DNA of 28,871 bases. Origin: Brachionus koreanus. Its lineage: Eukaryota; Rotifera; Eurotatoria; Ploima; Brachionidae. The notes beneath the pieces are model-generated. The model saw only the letters and a program-made list of their open reading frames with translations, was not told where the DNA came from and searched no databases. Position 1 is the stretch's first letter. The number at the start of each line of letters is the position of its first letter. Below, piece by piece: positions 18,481 to 28,871 of the stretch. Location: assembly GCA_016987375.1 (NCBI GenBank), contig PJRA01000016.1, forward strand, positions 1,484,402 to 1,513,272. The letters run 5' to 3'. The translations under genes were made by a program, and so were the position numbers.

Positions 18481-20367
18481 ATGAAAACAAAATTTGATTT
18501 TTTTGATTATTTTATATTTATTCTCATTCTTCTAATTACAATATTTATTGGTCTTTTTTTTGGTCTTCATCTAAATGATAAGTTAAAGCATTTGTGGCAA
18601 AAATACTTCAAAAAAAATATTATTCAATCGGAGCAAAACAATGGGAGTAAGACCATGGAATATTTGACAGCCAATAAATCTATGTCCGCTTTTCCGATTG
18701 CTTTGTCACTTCTTTCAACATTTTTTTCATCATCCAGTTTGCTTGGTTTTCCAGCCGAAGTCTATCAATATGGTATTCAATATTGGATGGTTATCATTGG
18801 TGTCTCTTTTGCACCTTTAGTAGGAGGTAAATTATCTTAAATTTAATTGATTTAGAAAAATAAATAATTCAAATTTTATTAACTAAAAACTAATTTTTTT
18901 AATTTAATTTAGCTTTTTTAACGGGACCATTTTTTGAAAACTTAAAAATTGTCAGCGTTTTTGAATATCTAAAAATGCGATATAACTCTGAATATGCTAG
19001 ATTATTGGGTGTAACTTTGTATCTAATACGAACATTGATAGCCATGGGTATAGTTATTTACGGCCCAGCCACAGCACTAAGTTCAGTGACAGACATATCA
19101 AGTGAAATATCCATTTTACTCATAGGACTAATTGCTACTTTTTACACAGTTAATAGTTTAAAAAACAATTAAAAAAAAATTTAACAGTTTTCAAAATTTA
19201 AAGACCATTGGAGGTATAAAAGCAGTTATATGGACTGATGTGTTTCAAACAGCTATAATGTTTGCGGGTGTTATTGCAGTAATAATTAAAGGAGTTTATG
19301 ATGTAGGAGGCTTTTCAAATTTATGGGAGATTTGTTCTCAGGGAGAAAGGCTGAATTTTTTTGTTATTGATCCAAATCCGTTAATCAGACAATCATTTTG
19401 GTCATTAGTAATAGGCAGTTTTGTTGCATGGATAAGCTCTTATGGTATTGATCAACAAATGGTTCAAAGATATTCAGCAGCCAAAGATAGACGAACCGCA
19501 CAATCAGCTATTCTTCTAAATATTCCGGGAGTGATTATCTTAATAAGTTTATGCTGTTTTACAGGTCTAGTTCTTTATGCTAATTTAAGTGGATGTGATC
19601 CATTGAGTGATAGCACTAACAATGTAAAAAATCCTAATCAATTGGTACCTTTTTTTGTAATGCAAAAATTTAGCAATATAATTTTCATTCCGGGACTATT
19701 TTTATCAAGCATATTTTGTGCATCACTTAGTTCGGTTAGTTCGGCATTGAACAGTATGTCTGCTTGCATTTGGCGCGACTATCTAATGAGACTCAAATAT
19801 TTCAGCAATTTTAATGATTCAAAAAGCAGTCTGACCACAAAAATAATAGCTTTTGTGTGTGGATTGATCTGCACTGGTATGGGATTCTTAATATCAACTC
19901 TAGGAACCAATTTAGCTCAAATAAGTGGAACCATAAATGGTTCACTACAAGCACCCATTATCGGAATTTTTTTTCTTTCAAGTCTCTTTCCGTTTAATAA
20001 CATATTTGGATTGTATGCGGGAGCTTTAAGTGGTTTTTTGGTCGGATGCTGGCTAAGTCTAGGATCGTTTTTGACAAAGCCAATTTATCCCAAGCCTCCA
20101 GTCTCTATTCTTAATTGCACTGATACTTCATTGAGATCTAATCTACAAGCAAGCAATTTGAACGGATTTAATCAAATTTACTCTGTTTCTTATATGTGGT
20201 TGAGTCCTATTGGTGTTTTGTTTACAATCTTAATCGGAATTTTAGTTAGTCTTGTGACAAACAAGGCATTTAAAATTGAAAATAATGTTGACGATAAATT
20301 AATAATTTATAGAGCTTTAAAAAAAAAGGATAATAGAAACAAAAATTTTGAACTCAATAAATTTTAA
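18481..20367 (+). CDS. SLC5-family sodium-coupled solute transporter (SMCT/SMVT-like)
   Basis: Exons 18481-18826, 18913-19148 and 19204-20367 (introns 86 and 55 nt); 581 residues, slightly shorter than human SLC5A8/A12/A6 (about 610-635). Family landmarks appear in order: SLLSTFFSSSSLLGFPAEVY, IVIYGPATALSSV, then FYTTIGGIKAVIWTDVFQTA spanning the second splice. Next come NPNPLIRQSFWSLVIG, YGIDQQMVQRYSAAKD, and CASLSSVSSALNSMSACIWRD, the Ser-rich TM8 segment that carries sodium-site residues in SLC5 proteins. Many hydrophobic helices give the LeuT-type SSS fold at the plasma membrane. The substrate is probably a monocarboxylate or vitamin such as biotin or pantothenate, judged by similarity to that SLC5 branch; sequence alone does not fix it. 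The C-terminal tail is short and basic, without a PDZ ligand. AATAAA follows at 20373-20378. Confidence 0.92.
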
Positions 20368-20478
20368 ATATGAATAAAATTTTTTGTTGTTTTTTTTTTG
20401 TTGTTTATTAGAAATTAAATGTATGTTTTAAAAAGGCTAAAATTTTGAAAAAAAAAGAATTAAAAATTTTTTTAAAAA

Positions 20479-20517
20479 AGTAACCAAAACAATTAATTGG
20501 AAGCACTAAAACTACTT
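20479..20517 (+). promoter_or_regulatory. Conserved upstream block of Ly6 copy 1
   Basis: A 39-bp block (from AGTAACCAAAACAATTAATT to the end of AAGCACTAAAACTACTT) matches 21372-21410 upstream of Ly6 copy 2 with a single mismatch. The sequence between this block and the ATG has diverged and differs in length (69 versus 48 nt). This argues for selective retention or for a separate conversion tract covering a promoter or 5' UTR element. Confidence 0.5.
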
Positions 20518-20586
20518 TAATTATGTAAATAAAATTTAAAAAAGTAAAATGATTTTTTTTTATTAATTTTAAATTTATAATTCATC

Positions 20587-21026
20587 ATGTCGAAAGCTAA
20601 TTTCTATAATAAAGAGTTTTTGATTGTTCTTCTGTTACCTTTGTTGTTAAATTTGATTCAAACAACTAACGGACTAAAATGCTATGTATGTAGTGAATGC
20701 AATACTCCTGAGACATTGGTTGACTGTCCAAGCGGATATAATTATTGCATTGTAATTTTTTTAAAAAAATTTTTTTTTTGGTTATTAATTCCTTTTATAA
20801 GAAAACTTTTCAAATAATTTCTTATGTATTGACTGTGAATCGACTTTGTTCTGAAACATGTAAAGAAAGACAAGCTCCTGTAATATTTGGTAACGGCGGA
20901 GGACTATCTTGTTGTCTGACTGATGGATGCAATTTGAGTTCGATTCTTACACACTCAAAATTTGCATATATTTCAACATTCTTTTCTTGTATTTTTTTCT
21001 GTCATTTATCTAAAATTTACTTTTAA
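20587..21026 (+). CDS. Ly6/uPAR three-finger GPI-anchored protein, copy 1
   Basis: Exons 20587-20751 and 20802-21026 with a 50-nt intron (gtaatt donor, ttataag acceptor); 129 residues. A signal peptide (FLIVLLLPLLLNLIQTTNG) is followed by the LU-domain start LKCYVC at about 31-36. Further cysteines (SECNT, VDCPSGYNYC, RLCSETC) lead to the family-defining end SCCLTDGCN, the CCxxDxCN signature. A hydrophobic C-terminal tail (FAYISTFFSCIFFCHLS) is consistent with GPI-anchor addition. Ten cysteines fit a three-finger fold with an extra disulfide. Such proteins sit on the outer plasma membrane and often modulate receptors or form septate junctions; the partner here is unknown. It is a tandem duplicate of the next gene, with an identical intron position. 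AATAAA lies at 21056-21061. Confidence 0.85.
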
Positions 21027-21458
21027 TCTAAATAATTTTGTTTGAGCTCTATAACAATAAATAAAATAAATTTAAAAAAAAATCTTTCAATATTTTAATA
21101 ACTGTCAAATTTAAAAATCAAAATTTAAAGCTTAAATTTTTATTAAATAATTTTCGATCCAAAATACTATTTAAATCTTTGTACTTTTTTTAATTTAACT
21201 CATAAATTAAATAATTTAAAAAAAACGTTTATTAAAAATTTTTAATAATATATCGAGTGGACATTTTTTTATTAAAAAAAAAATTATTATTTAACATCAA
21301 ATATAAACTTTTTATTTGTTTATTTTAAGTTTTAAAATTTAATGAAATTTTATTCAAAATTTATTTTAAACAGTAACCAAAACAATTAATTTGAAGCACT
21401 AAAACTACTTAAAAAAAGTAAATTTTTTTTTCTTTTAAATTTAAATTTATAATTCATC
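21027..21458. other. Spacer between the tandem Ly6 genes
   Basis: About 430 bp of AT-rich sequence containing the copy 1 3' UTR and poly(A) signals and, at 21372-21410, the conserved block shared with the first copy's upstream region. Nothing else is recognised. Confidence 0.45.
21372..21410 (+). promoter_or_regulatory. Conserved upstream block of Ly6 copy 2
   Basis: Counterpart of 20479-20517 with one mismatch (a G in copy 1 is T here). It ends 48 nt before the copy 2 ATG. It is probably promoter or 5' UTR sequence duplicated with the gene. Confidence 0.5.
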
Positions 21459-21865
21459 ATGTCGAAAGCTAATTTCTATAATAAAGAGTTTTTGATTGTT
21501 CTTCTGTTACCTTTGTTGTTAAATTTGATTCAAACAACTAACGGACTAAAATGCTATGTTTGTAATGGTTGCAGTACCGCTAATACACTGACTGATTGTG
21601 AAGCCGATGAAAAATTCTGCAAAGTGATATTAACTAACAATTTTGTCAAGAATATTATCTTTTATTCTAGAAAACCTATGGTTATCTGACATGGAACCTT
21701 AATATAGCTCGCATTTGTGCTTCAACGTGTACAGAAACTAACGTTCCGGTTATTTTTGGTAACGGAGGAATCGTCACATGCTGCAATACTGATGGATGCA
21801 ATTCAAGTTTTAAATTTAAACAGTCAAAATTTACTCTTCTATTTTTTCTTTATTTTTTGATTTAA
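21459..21865 (+). CDS. Ly6/uPAR three-finger GPI-anchored protein, copy 2
   Basis: Exons 21459-21623 and 21671-21865 with a 47-nt intron (gtgata donor, ttctag acceptor); 119 residues. Exon 1 has exactly the same length (165 nt) and intron phase as copy 1. The signal peptide is identical to copy 1 in protein and DNA. The LU domain keeps its cysteines and the VPVIFGNGG and CCNTDGCN motifs, but most other residues differ (NGCSTANTLTDCEADEKFC versus the matching stretch of copy 1). The loops between cysteines are the most changed part. The C-terminal tail is hydrophobic (FTLLFFLYFLI) and ends at the stop, as GPI signals do. AATAAA lies at 21892-21897. The two proteins probably reach the same membrane but present different surfaces. 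Confidence 0.85.
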
Positions 21866-22084
21866 CTAAAACTATTTCTTAAAATTTTTGAAATAAATTA
21901 AATAAAATATTTATCTAAAATATCGTTTATTTTACTTTTTTCAAAAAAAAAAAATTAAAAATAAAATAAAAATACTCAAAAAATTGAATTTATAAGAATT
22001 AATTTATAAAAAAAATTTAAATTAAATTATGGAAGATAAGATTTTTGAAAAAGTAACTGATATAGCGGAATGTTACTGTGTATT

Positions 22085-25000
22085 TTATAGCTTGTCAAGA
22101 GCCGTATATTCGACATTTTTGAATTCACCGGCTTTTGAGGATGAAATTTTGATAGATTTTAAAAAATAAATTATAGAAATTAGTAAAAGAATTACAGAAA
22201 AAATAAATAAAATAACTTTAAAAGCGCTATAAACTGCAGTGTTTTTTTCATTAGATATTTCGAAGTTTGTCTGTTTATTTTCAGAATCGCTTAAACATAT
22301 TGGAGGGTCGCTTTTGTCACAATTACAGCATGCCGTACTCGTTTTTTTTTCAATTTTAGTATCAGTACAACAAGGTTTACAACTGAATTTTTTCAAGTCC
22401 AAAGCCAATGAATTCAAACATTTAGTACAGGTGTTTGGATTTGAAATGCATTGTGCACATACTGTTGAATTACATAGAGAGCACAATCCTTCATCTTTGT
22501 CAAAATAGGTACCTTCAGCACAATTGCTTTCGCATTCACCGTCTTTCAATGAAAATCCATCATTGCATGTAACACATGATGTCTTGTCGCCGGAAGTACA
22601 TGTTTTACACGAAGGATGACATACTTTGCACACTTTTTCCTCTTGGTAATAATTAACTGGACAGTGATCTAAGCATTTAGAACCAAAAAGAATTTTATTT
22701 TTTGCACAAGACAAACAATCAGTCGAATTAGTGCAATTTTCACATGGATATGAACATTTAATGCAATCACTGTTTTTTTGATAGAATCCTGGCTCACAAG
22801 TTTTTATGCATTTATTACCAAATAAATGGTAATGATCATTGCATTTTGAACATTCTGTTTCACTCGAACATGCAAAACAGCTTTCTGGACATTTCTCAAT
22901 AAGATTAATAAAACCTCTATTTGTCTTCAATATTTTTTTAAAGTAACCTTCTGAAGCATTTTGAACACAGTTTCCATTAAATAAATAGCTTTAGAAAAAA
23001 AAAATTTTTTTTAAATTATTTTTAAGTATTTAGATTTCTTACTATCCATTTTTGCATATTTTACATTTTCCTGTTACATTACTACTACATTGTTGGCAAT
23101 TTTTGTCTAAGCATTCACTTTCTAAAAGAATTACGGGCTCACATTTTTTCATTTCATTGAGCTTAAATCCATCAATGCACTTAAGACAATCGCTTGAATT
23201 AGAACTACATGTTTGACAACTATCACTGCACTTGAAACATCTTTGTAGTGTTTCATTTAAAAAGTATCCTTTTTCGCACACGCTCACACATTGTCCATAC
23301 TTCAAAAATGGCCTACGTGGATCACTACAACTCAAACAGGAATCCTCTGTGTTTGAACTGCACTCATTACAAGTAATGTCACAGCGTCTGCATTCAGATA
23401 CTGAATCATTAAAATATTCACCAACATTACATTCATTATTTTTTTTGCTCAAGACACAAAAATTATTTTTAAAAACTAGACTATATTTTTGGAGATCCAA
23501 ATTTTTACACGAAAGACAATTAAGAGGACCAAACTCACAACTTTCACATTTTTGGTCACATTTTTCACATTGGCTATTTTGATCTAAATAATAAACAAAG
23601 TGGTATTTTTTTCTAATAAAAGCATTTAAGCATTGTACTTTTGAAATAACCAATAGGACATGTTTGACTACATTGGTTGTCATCAGGATTAAATACATAG
23701 CCAGATTTACATTGCGTACAATTCATATTTGATGGTCCAGAACACTCTGAACAACTTGAATGGCACTTAAGACACTTTTTTGTGTCGTAGTCGGCATACG
23801 AACCACTTGGACAGTAAGAAACACATTTTTGTTTGGCGTACTCATTTACATATGTTAAGTGAGCGCACGCTTTGCAGTCTTCTGCTGTCGGACCGCATGG
23901 TAGTCCACTTGATAAACATTCATAATGACACTTTTTTAGAGAAATTTTAATTTCAAAAGCAGGTAATGTGAGCAAGCGAATTAAAAGCAAAATTTAAAAA
24001 TTAAGCAAAAATTTTATTTCTCAAAATTTATTTTAATTTAGACTTCGTTTTTATAAATATAAAAAAAAAATGATAATCGCTTTTTGGCATTTTACATTTA
24101 AAAATAATTAGAAAAAATAAAATATTTTTTAAATAAATAGTCAAACATTTTCCTATTATTCAGTTTTAAAGTGTCCGAGAGTTTATTGTTTTTATTAGCA
24201 CCACTAGTTTGTTCTAACGATTCCGTTGACGAGTTTAAAGACTAAAATATGAGCTTTGTGGTAGAAAATATTATTTGAAAAAATTAAAAATTTTAATTTT
24301 TTTTTTACAAGTAAGAGCACTCAAGGCTGTTTTAATTAAAAAAAATAGTTTCAACTCTTGAGTCTCCTAGTTTGTTTTGAAAAAATAAAAAAATTGCTTA
24401 ATTTTCAAAAAAAAAAATACAAGCATACAACAAAAAAATTGATTAATTAAATAATATGTATTAAATTTATTATTAAAATAAATAAAATTTTATTAGATAT
24501 TATCAGTGTTGGATTAGCAGTGTTTTTAAAATATTGATAACGTTCGTAATTATTTAGAAAACTTACAGTGGCTTGATCGGTGTTTATGTATTTATCATAG
24601 TCACATGGTTTGTCTTTGGTGCCATGGATCACCAATTCATAATCATTTAATTCAACTATATTCCAAATATTAATTTATCTCAAAAAATTTTCTTTCAAAA
24701 TTTAATACCTTGAGATCGGTCACTTGATCCAATGCTAAGAGTCCAATCACCTTTTGGAAATTCACCCCAAGTATGAAGGCTCATAAACGACCATTTTCTA
24801 AATCCATCCTGACTCATATCTCTTGGTCGTTGCTTAAAAAAAAAAAGATTTTATGTTTTCTAATTTTTTTTTTTTAAAAATTTAATTTTTCATCTCATAT
24901 GTAAAATATTTTTGAAATATTAATTTTAACCTAAAATATTTTGTAAAGTTAAAAAAAGGTCTAAACAATTCCATGCTTTGAGATATGGAAGCATAAATTT

Positions 25001-26714
25001 TATGATTTATCTTTGAAATCAAAATTTTATCAATAAAAAAAAATTCCTAATTTTAAATTTTTTTTTCTATATTTGATTAAAATCATACTGGTAAAATTTG
25101 AGTCCTAGTTCCCATTGGTGAAGTGAGATAAATTTCTAAAAGACCCCTTTGCTGTGCTCGTACACTAACAATTATTTCAACTTGTTCAATAAAATTAACT
25201 TCATTTATGGTTCCATGACAGGCATCAGTGGTCAAAACAGCTTCAATAATGTGAGACTTCTGTACTGTTTTTACTTGAAAATTTGAATTTTGAATGGAAC
25301 AAGAAACCATTTTCGGTACATTTTCCCAATTTTTGGCTACTTCTACCATTCGGCCGGCGTCCATGAGTCCAAAACCATATCTAGAGCTGACCAACAAACC
25401 GCGTTTATTCTGAATATAATTGTTAGACTTGATCGCTTTGGGCCTTGAAGTCAAAACCGTAATGAACATTACATCTCTCCATGTAAGCTTTGGATTGGCT
25501 TCAAGAGCCAACGCAATAATTCCAGCAGCAATGGGTGCTGCAGCCGAAGTGCCTGTGTGTTTGGCCGTGCATTTATGTCTTATATCAGTAGTTATTATTT
25601 CTTTCTCTCCAGCCCGCTGGTCACCACTGCTATAAGTGGTGGCCAGTGTCGAAGCACATTCCTCCAAATACCATGGTTTTTCGCTTCGCTCAGAAGTGCT
25701 ACTAATTGACAAAGTGTATATGCTATTGGCGTAGCCATCACATGAACAAGAGTCTTGAAATCTTCCACCATTTCCTGATGCCCATACAAATATTGAGCCT
25801 AGTCCTCCTCGGCCGGTCTTCACTCCTTCTACAAAAGCACGCCTGGCCAAAGGCCCGGGTCCATCGACCACCTCTCCATTGTCATCCGGACCCCAACTTG
25901 CTGAATAAATTGCTATATGATCCGAGTTAAAACTTAGAGAACTGGCCTCTACCGAATCAGTCACATCACCGTCCAACATCTTAATACCACCAATACCCGC
26001 GTTAAATGCAATGCCAACTGAACAAATGCTATTATTGGCTACCGCAGCTACTTCGCCAGCACATCTGGTACCATGCTTGTTTTCGTTGGTTTCCTCATAC
26101 CGTGGCATTGGGTCATCATCATGATTGTTAATATCAGTACTTGCTCTAGGATCATAATTTTGGTGTATATCCGGATGGTCCCATTCAAGGCCATCGTCCA
26201 AAAATGTAACAGATACACCTCTACCCGAGAATCCTTGAGACCAGGCTCCAGTTACATTCATGTCAAACAAAGACGGATCTTTATCATGACGATTTAGATA
26301 CCACATATCGCTCCAAAACGGGTCCTCGTTTGGATTTTTGTCTGTTGAACGGCTTAGTTTTTCTATATGCATTTTAAGAGGAAGTTCTATAAAATCTCGT
26401 TTGCGTCTGTTGAGAATTTTTTCGCGCTCAAAAAGCTCAACTTTGGGATGAGAGATTATTTTTTTTTTAATCTTGTCCATATCGCGAGCCGATCGTTTTG
26501 AGATTCGTTGATGGTCCGCTTCGACCATGTAGACACCGTTCAATGAGCCGACTTTGCGCAAAATTCGAAAACCGCTGTCTTTGAGCAAATTGTTCGCCTC
26601 ATTTTGGTCGATTGTGTTCATTTGAAGCAGATAATGTTTAGATAATTTTACATTTTTGTTTTGATTAGACAATAGAATAAAATTTAGAAATAAAATTGAT
26701 AAAAAAAGTCTCAT
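22085..26714 (-). CDS. PCSK5: Proprotein convertase, PC5/6 (furin-2) type, membrane form
   Basis: Exons 26714-25089, 24832-24709, 24655-24567, 23930-23639, 23583-23043 and 22988-22085; 1191 residues. The order is signal peptide, prodomain with inner site RISKR (70-74) and furin-type site RRKR (103-106), then the S8 kexin catalytic domain. The catalytic residues are Asp173 ([11 protein letters not shown]), His214 ([10 protein letters not shown]), oxyanion Asn315 (WASGNGG) and Ser390 (HTGTSAAAP). A P domain ([11 protein letters not shown] then [18 protein letters not shown]) is followed by a long Cys-rich furin-repeat region (about 614-1090). A membrane-proximal [10 protein letters not shown] motif, a TM helix (about 1149-1167) and a 24-residue tail complete it. 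This is the PC5B layout; furin itself has far fewer Cys repeats. The enzyme would cleave precursors after paired basic residues in the late secretory pathway or at the surface. The tail's YTAL fits a YxxPhi sorting signal. Introns are 53-55 nt except 256 and 636 nt. Confidence 0.95.
24098..24241 (-). other. Candidate alternative terminal exon of the convertase gene
   Basis: Inside the outsized 636-nt intron 3, a cattttag acceptor is followed by a 47-codon open frame that ends in TAA. It joins in phase 0 with exon 3. The start is polar and Ser/Thr/Asn-rich ([20 protein letters not shown]), and its balanced use of codons is unlike the surrounding A/T runs. No in-phase GT donor would let it splice onward to the Cys-rich exon, so it would end the protein. 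The result would be a soluble form of about 660 residues without the Cys-rich region and membrane anchor. Vertebrate PC5 makes alternative 3' forms (A and B), so the idea has precedent. Overlap with random open sequence cannot be excluded. Confidence 0.3.
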
Positions 26715-28753
26715 TTTATTTTCAAAAATTTAGATTAATTAAATCGACTAGGTGTGCTTAATAATAAGACATAAATCCTTTCATACTTGAGTTAAATCTA
26801 AAAAAAAAAATAAAATTTTTTTTCACATTCAAAGCTTATAATTTAATTAAAAAATTTTGCCAAGTGGTTTTTTTCTCTCACTAGCTCTCTCTCTCTCACT
26901 CTAATTGATTTTAATGAATAGAATAGTGATGACGAATATGAATTCAAAATTATGAATTAAGACAAAATGCAATATTTTGTTGTTTTTGATAGAAAATTTT
27001 TTTTTTTCATTTTGCTAGCAATATCGGTTGCAATTCGAATCCAATTTTGTTTCAAATAAAACTTAAATTTGCATCAAAAAAAAATTATAAGTCCATTTAT
27101 TTCTAAAACATTTTTAGTAAAAGAAAAAATTTAATGAAAAAAATATTCATGAATAATTAGCTTATTATTCAAATAAATCACTTTAATTTCAGGTCGATGT
27201 CCTAAAAAATACCGATGATTAAAATTGACCCGGTCTAATAATTTAAATGTTAATAATTTGAAAAATAAAATTTTTTTTTTCTTATATTTTTTTATGTTTT
27301 GTCTAAATTTTATGTCAATTTTAAAAAGAAAATATCTTTAAGTTCTTAAGTTCAGCATATTTCAATTTTTAATTTTCTTTAAGCTCTAAATATTTATTTA
27401 CGAGGCATAAAATAAGAATTAAATGCATTTTAAAATTCATTTCACTGTTAGCTTATGCTTTAAAAACTTGTTAAATAATACCCTTCACCTTAAGCTAAAA
27501 ATTTACATCAAATTATCCATAAACTTGAAAGAAAAAAAAATTTGTAAGCTGCTAAAATTAAATTTAGCTTAAATGAATAAACAAAATAGAAAATATAATT
27601 TAAACAATATATCTTGAAAACAAGAAAAGCATACCGATCTAATTTTTATTTTCAAACTATCTTGTTTAATATTTAAATCCCTGTTGAAATATAATTAAAT
27701 GAGTAAAACGCTATAAACATGTTTATGATTTCTTGGCATAATTAAATATTTTAAAATACTTAGTAAAATAGCATTAATTGAAATTAATTAATCTTCTCAA
27801 GATTCAAGTTTTAAAAATTCAAATTTATGCTTTAATAATGTTTTAAAAATATTAATTTTTCGAATTATTAATCTCTAATTTCATTAGTTCGAGATTCTGT
27901 GAATGCAATATGATCTATGGGCTATTTAATTTAATTTTTTAATTGATTAATATAAAAAAATTTTTTATTATTATTTAATAAAAAACAAACTTTAGATAGT
28001 TTTTTTTAAACTGAAATAATTATTATTTATTTTCATAAATTATTTCTAATTGTACTGTTTATTCAGACCTTTATCATGTTTGGTACCAAGGCTACATAAA
28101 GCAATTATTACTTTAATAATAAAAATAAACCAATTTTCAGTGTTGTTATTGAAAGCTTATCCATAAAATACATTAAACATTTTCACCATCAGAATAGTTA
28201 TAAATTAGACTTTAAATTTAGCTAAAAGAATAGTTTTGAAGATGACTCTTGGACATCTAAAAGTGTATCATTATTTTTATTAGTTTGAAAGTAATTAAAT
28301 AAATAGATTTATAAAATTATTTTGAAATAGGGCATCTAATAAAAATTGGATTATTATTAAATTGGTTTTTTATGATGATTTTTTGAATATTTAAATAATA
28401 AATATTTGGATATTTTGTTATTGTCAAAATTATTATAAAAGAGACCAAAAATAAAAAATTTTAAAATTAAATTCAATAAAATTTATTCTCTAATAAATGG
28501 GCGTCATCTTCAGTTGACGCGCTTTGTATTCTAGTTCTATAGCATACCGCATTTCATTATACTATTACTAAACTACTAAATGCTTTCTTCGCTAATCTGT
28601 CTTTCATTCTTTCTTTTATGAGCTGATTTTGGTAATAATGGAGAATAGACTTATTTAAATCAAATAGCCATGCCAACCGCATTCTTGAATATTTATCCTT
28701 TTTTAATTATTAGACCAGAAAAAATTACATCGTCACTACGGCTGTCGAATAAC
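26715..28753. other. AT-rich region upstream of the convertase gene
   Basis: About 2 kb with no supported gene. It holds the convertase promoter (minus strand), including a CT/GA-rich simple repeat at 26871-26902, about 160 bp before the start codon. A mixed-composition patch at 27190-27240 has a short minus-strand frame (NFNHRYFLGHRPEIKV) behind an acceptor-like ttattag. It could be an untranslated or decayed exon. A small hairpin (GCGTCA/TGACGC stem) lies at 28501-28520. Confidence 0.45.
26871..26902. repeat. CT-rich simple repeat
   Basis: A pyrimidine tract dominated by CT dinucleotides with two interruptions; on the gene's own strand it reads as GA repeats. GA tracts near animal promoters can bind GAGA-type factors. 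Here that is only a possibility. Confidence 0.6.
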
Positions 28754-28819
28754 TCAAACTGGACACTGTGCACCTCTCAATTTAGCTTTATTACATCTAT
28801 AATAAATCTTATTTCCATC
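28754..28819 (-). pseudogene. FLYWCH-type zinc-finger remnant
   Basis: The minus strand reads DGNKIYYRCNKAKLRGAQCP before a TGA stop. The Y-Y-x-C-N-x-K-x(5)-C-P pattern resembles the N-terminal part of FLYWCH zinc fingers, which are widespread in animals through MULE-type transposon proteins. There is no open frame leading in from the window edge, and stops follow, so it looks like a decayed fragment. The His residues that complete the finger are not visible. Confidence 0.35.
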
Positions 28820-28871
28820 TTAAGTATTATTTTTATAAAGGTAGCTCCACAAAATCTACTTCATCATGCTT

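Noticed and set aside
19149..19188. A 40-nt intron alternative in the SLC5 gene ending at the first acceptor (aacag)
   Set aside because: It shifts the frame. The next acceptor, at 19203, restores the conserved FYT-TIGGIKAVIWTD junction with a 55-nt intron.
22239..22508. 89-codon plus-strand frame and the similar one at 23232-23582
   Set aside because: These are antisense shadows of the Cys-rich exons of the convertase, whose homology and splicing are clear on the minus strand.
22085..23990. A separate Cys-rich membrane protein gene
   Set aside because: The exon at 23930 has no start codon or signal peptide of its own. It joins in phase to the P-domain exon ending at 24567, and the whole matches the PC5B layout. 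One gene is the better model.
1..28871. tRNA, rRNA, CRISPR, spliced-leader RNA or bacterial operon signals
   Set aside because: No tRNA cloverleaf with intact A and B boxes, rRNA core, regular spacer array or recognisable spliced-leader sequence was seen on either strand by eye. Short introns and animal protein families exclude a prokaryotic origin.

Overview
The window is nuclear DNA from a small animal with a very AT-rich genome. The genes are split by many short GT-AG introns, mostly 45-62 nt, and include metazoan markers: integrin-linked kinase, a PC5/6-type proprotein convertase, Ly6 proteins, an SLC5 transporter and CINP. Base composition, intron size, gene density and the secreted apple/C-type-lectin protein would suit a monogonont rotifer such as Brachionus. 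That is an inference; another AT-rich lophotrochozoan is possible. I joined exons by hand by checking splice sites and reading frame; every multi-exon model below closes in frame.

Layout. 1-1.2 kb: AT-rich DNA and a decayed LINE reverse-transcriptase tail. 1.6-2.5 kb (-): secreted apple-like plus C-type lectin protein. 2.5-5.4 kb: mostly empty, with one possible small two-exon ORF. 5.4-7.0 kb (+): single-exon LRR membrane receptor. 7.0-8.6 kb: a MITE and a second inverted-repeat element. 8.6-9.25 kb (-): orphan secreted protein in three exons. 9.46-14.33 kb: a dense cluster holding a coiled-coil protein (+), CINP (+), a BTB protein (-), a Lys-rich 72-residue protein (+) and the ribosome-biogenesis GTPase LSG1 (+). 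15.2-17.0 kb (-): ILK in nine exons. 18.5-20.4 kb (+): SLC5 sodium-coupled transporter. 20.6-21.9 kb (+): tandem pair of Ly6/three-finger genes. 22.1-26.7 kb (-): a six-exon PC5/6-like convertase, 1191 residues. 26.7-28.9 kb: AT-rich DNA ending in a FLYWCH-like remnant.

Several genes concern the cell surface and secretion (convertase, Ly6 pair, LRR receptor, lectin, orphan secreted protein). ILK links integrins to actin. The 9.5-14.3 kb cluster is housekeeping in character (genome maintenance, 60S export). I see no evidence that these genes form one pathway. The points most worth a second look are the Ly6 pair, whose signal-peptide DNA is identical while the mature domains differ strongly; an alternative 3' end in the convertase; the degenerate pseudo-DFG motif in ILK; and several undescribed short inverted-repeat elements.
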